From Alistipes sp. (GTDB taxonomy: Bacteria; Bacteroidota; Bacteroidia; Bacteroidales; Rikenellaceae): a DNA stretch of 36,094 bases. Both the position numbers and the translations under genes were made by a program. Positions 34,920 through 36,094 of this stretch are shown here, piece after piece. The notes under the pieces were generated by a model that was not told where the DNA came from, searched no databases, and saw only the letters and a program-made list of their open reading frames with translations. The stretch is taken from the NCBI GenBank assembly GCA_017560305.1, contig JAFYOF010000080.1, forward strand, positions 1 through 36,094, given 5' to 3'. The stretch's first letter is position 1, and each line of letters opens with the position of its first letter.

Positions 34920-36094
34920 ATGACCGGGGAACGAGATTTAAGCCAGCGAGTGGCATCGGGCGTAGCGTGGAACATAGCCGAGAAGGTCGGCTCCACCCTG
35001 CTGCAGGCCATCGTGAGCATCATCGTCGCCAACCGCATTATGCCCGAGGATATGGGCATCATCGCCATCCTCACGGTCTTTGTGACCCTCACGCAGGTGG
35101 TCATCGACAGCGGCTTCTCACAGACACTCATCCGCAAGGCCGACCCCACCCCAAGCGACTTCAAGGCGGTCTTTCGTTTTAACCTCATAGCGGCACTTGT
35201 GATTTATGGTACGCTGACTGCCACCTCGCCGCTCATTGCCTCGTACTATGGCTGGGAGTTGATTACCGACATCGCGCCCGTGCTGTACCTTTTGCTCCCG
35301 CTCAACGCCTTGTGCGTTATCCAGAACACCATTATGGTGAGGGAGTTCCGTTTCGCAGAACTATCTACAATCATATTCTTCTCGTCGCTCATCAGCGGCA
35401 TCCTCGCCATCGTGATGGCACTCACGGGCTTCGGCGTATGGAGTCTTGTGGGGCAGCGTGTGGGTATGATGGCGACGAAGGCCGTGCTGCTTTGGTATCG
35501 CAGTTCGTGGCGTCCACGCCGCGATGTGAAGTGCGGCTCTCTGCGCGAGATGGCGCCCTTTAGTCTGCGACTGATTGCCACCGATATGATTACGGCAATC
35601 TACAACAACATCGCGCAACTCTTCATCGGCAAAATCTACTCTGCCGACTCGCTCGGCTACTTCAATCAGGCGCAGAAACTCAAGGATATGCCCGTGAATG
35701 CCACGATGCAGTCAATCCAAAGCGTCACCTTCCCCGCCCTTGCAAAGATTAGCGACAACGAACAGAAGTTCGATGAGGGCTACCGCCGCGTGGTTATGCT
35801 CACGGCATTTATTATGCTGCCTATTATGGCGGGGCTGGTCGCTACCGCCGAGGATATCTTCCACCTGCTGCTAAGACCGCAGTGGCACCCATCCATCCCC
35901 TACTTTCAGGTGATGTGCCTCATAGGCATCTTCTACCCCATCTCTGCCATCGCCTACAATGTACTGAAGGTGCGCAGTAACGGACGCATCATCCTTTGGA
36001 TGGAGATTATCAAGAAGGGAATTATGACCATCATACTCGCCGTGACCATCCCGATGAGCGTGATGGCTATTGCGTGGGGTATGGTTGCCGCGTC
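34920..36094 (+). CDS. Polysaccharide/lipopolysaccharide flippase, Wzx type (3' end outside window)
   Basis: A reading frame from ATG 34920 stays open to the right edge (391 codons seen), so the gene is cut. The product is an integral membrane protein with repeated hydrophobic helices and the MOP/Wzx N-terminus: GVAWNIAEKVGSTLLQAIVSI, ANRIMPEDMGIIAIL, DSGFSQTLIRKADPT, later NNIAQLFIGKIYSADSLGYFNQAQKLKDMP and SVTFPALAKISDNEQKF. These match the WzxC/lipopolysaccharide biosynthesis flippase group, which moves lipid-linked sugars across the inner membrane. It lies 10 bases after aroQ and is the last visible gene of the ackA operon; a surface-polysaccharide region may continue beyond the window. 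Confidence 0.9.
   Translation, partial: MTGERDLSQRVASGVAWNIAEKVGSTLLQAIVSIIVANRIMPEDMGIIAILTVFVTLTQVVIDSGFSQTLIRKADPTPSDFKAVFRFNLIAALVIYGTLTATSPLIASYYGWELITDIAPVLYLLLPLNALCVIQNTIMVREFRFAELSTIIFFSSLISGILAIVMALTGFGVWSLVGQRVGMMATKAVLLWYRSSWRPRRDVKCGSLREMAPFSLRLIATDMITAIYNNIAQLFIGKIYSADSLGYFNQAQKLKDMPVNATMQSIQSVTFPALAKISDNEQKFDEGYRRVVMLTAFIMLPIMAGLVATAEDIFHLLLRPQWHPSIPYFQVMCLIGIFYPISAIAYNVLKVRSNGRIILWMEIIKKGIMTIILAVTIPMSVMAIAWGMVAA

Overview
This window reads as a chromosomal segment of a gut-type Bacteroidota. The best guess is Bacteroidales, near Alistipes/Rikenellaceae. The grounds are repeated TAnnTTTG -7 boxes (the Bacteroidota sigma-ABfr promoter type) ahead of gene starts, GH2 beta-galactosidase, a serine-palmitoyltransferase-type enzyme, an anaerobic Fe-S-rich redox operon, DUF349 repeats, and acetate/butyrate kinase fermentation genes. 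The genus is inference. No rRNA, tRNA, CRISPR array, transposase or phage gene was seen. No gene-free stretch exceeds 300 bases; the longest (about 240-280 bases at 4129-4408, 7742-7983, 14328-14593, 18870-19144 and 30939-31187) are described by their promoters, terminators or repeats.

Layout. 1-3003: GH2 beta-galactosidase, cut by the left edge. 3133-4128: class II aldolase with promoter and terminator. 4199-4360: a MITE/REP-like repeat. 4409-7741 (minus): pyrH, a secreted TlpA-like thioredoxin and frr, then a terminator, then a secreted glycerophosphodiesterase and a small Cys-rich lipoprotein. 7984-9255: alpha-oxoamine synthase (sphingolipid or sulfonolipid base synthesis). 9384-9908: Blc-type lipocalin. 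9901-12638 (minus): dxs and a secreted protein of unknown function. 12688-14327 (minus): AraC regulator and radical-SAM protein. 14594-15367 (minus): an A+T-rich orphan gene. 15434-18869 (minus): nadB-nadC-nadA, the de novo NAD operon. 19145-22451 (plus): a membrane polyferredoxin, an Fe-S aldo/keto reductase and a DUF1893 protein, followed by an ECF S component at 22568. 23166-28851 (minus): DUF349 protein, pyrG, yidC. 28976-30938 (plus): OmpR-type response regulator and M64 metallopeptidase. 31188-36094 (plus): ackA, ptb, buk, aroQ and a flippase cut by the right edge.

Most of this is housekeeping. The parts worth a second look are the 19145-22451 redox operon (a NapH/NapG-like fusion with an internal Tat-like segment, an Fe-S aldo/keto reductase with a lipobox, and DUF1893), a CTP synthase whose glutaminase triad His is Asn, a consensus promoter that makes dxs mRNA leaderless or nearly so, the ackA-ptb-buk cluster, and the foreign-looking orphan gene at 14594-15367. 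ATG starts were chosen over upstream TTG/GTG extensions in several genes, and the reasons are given per gene.
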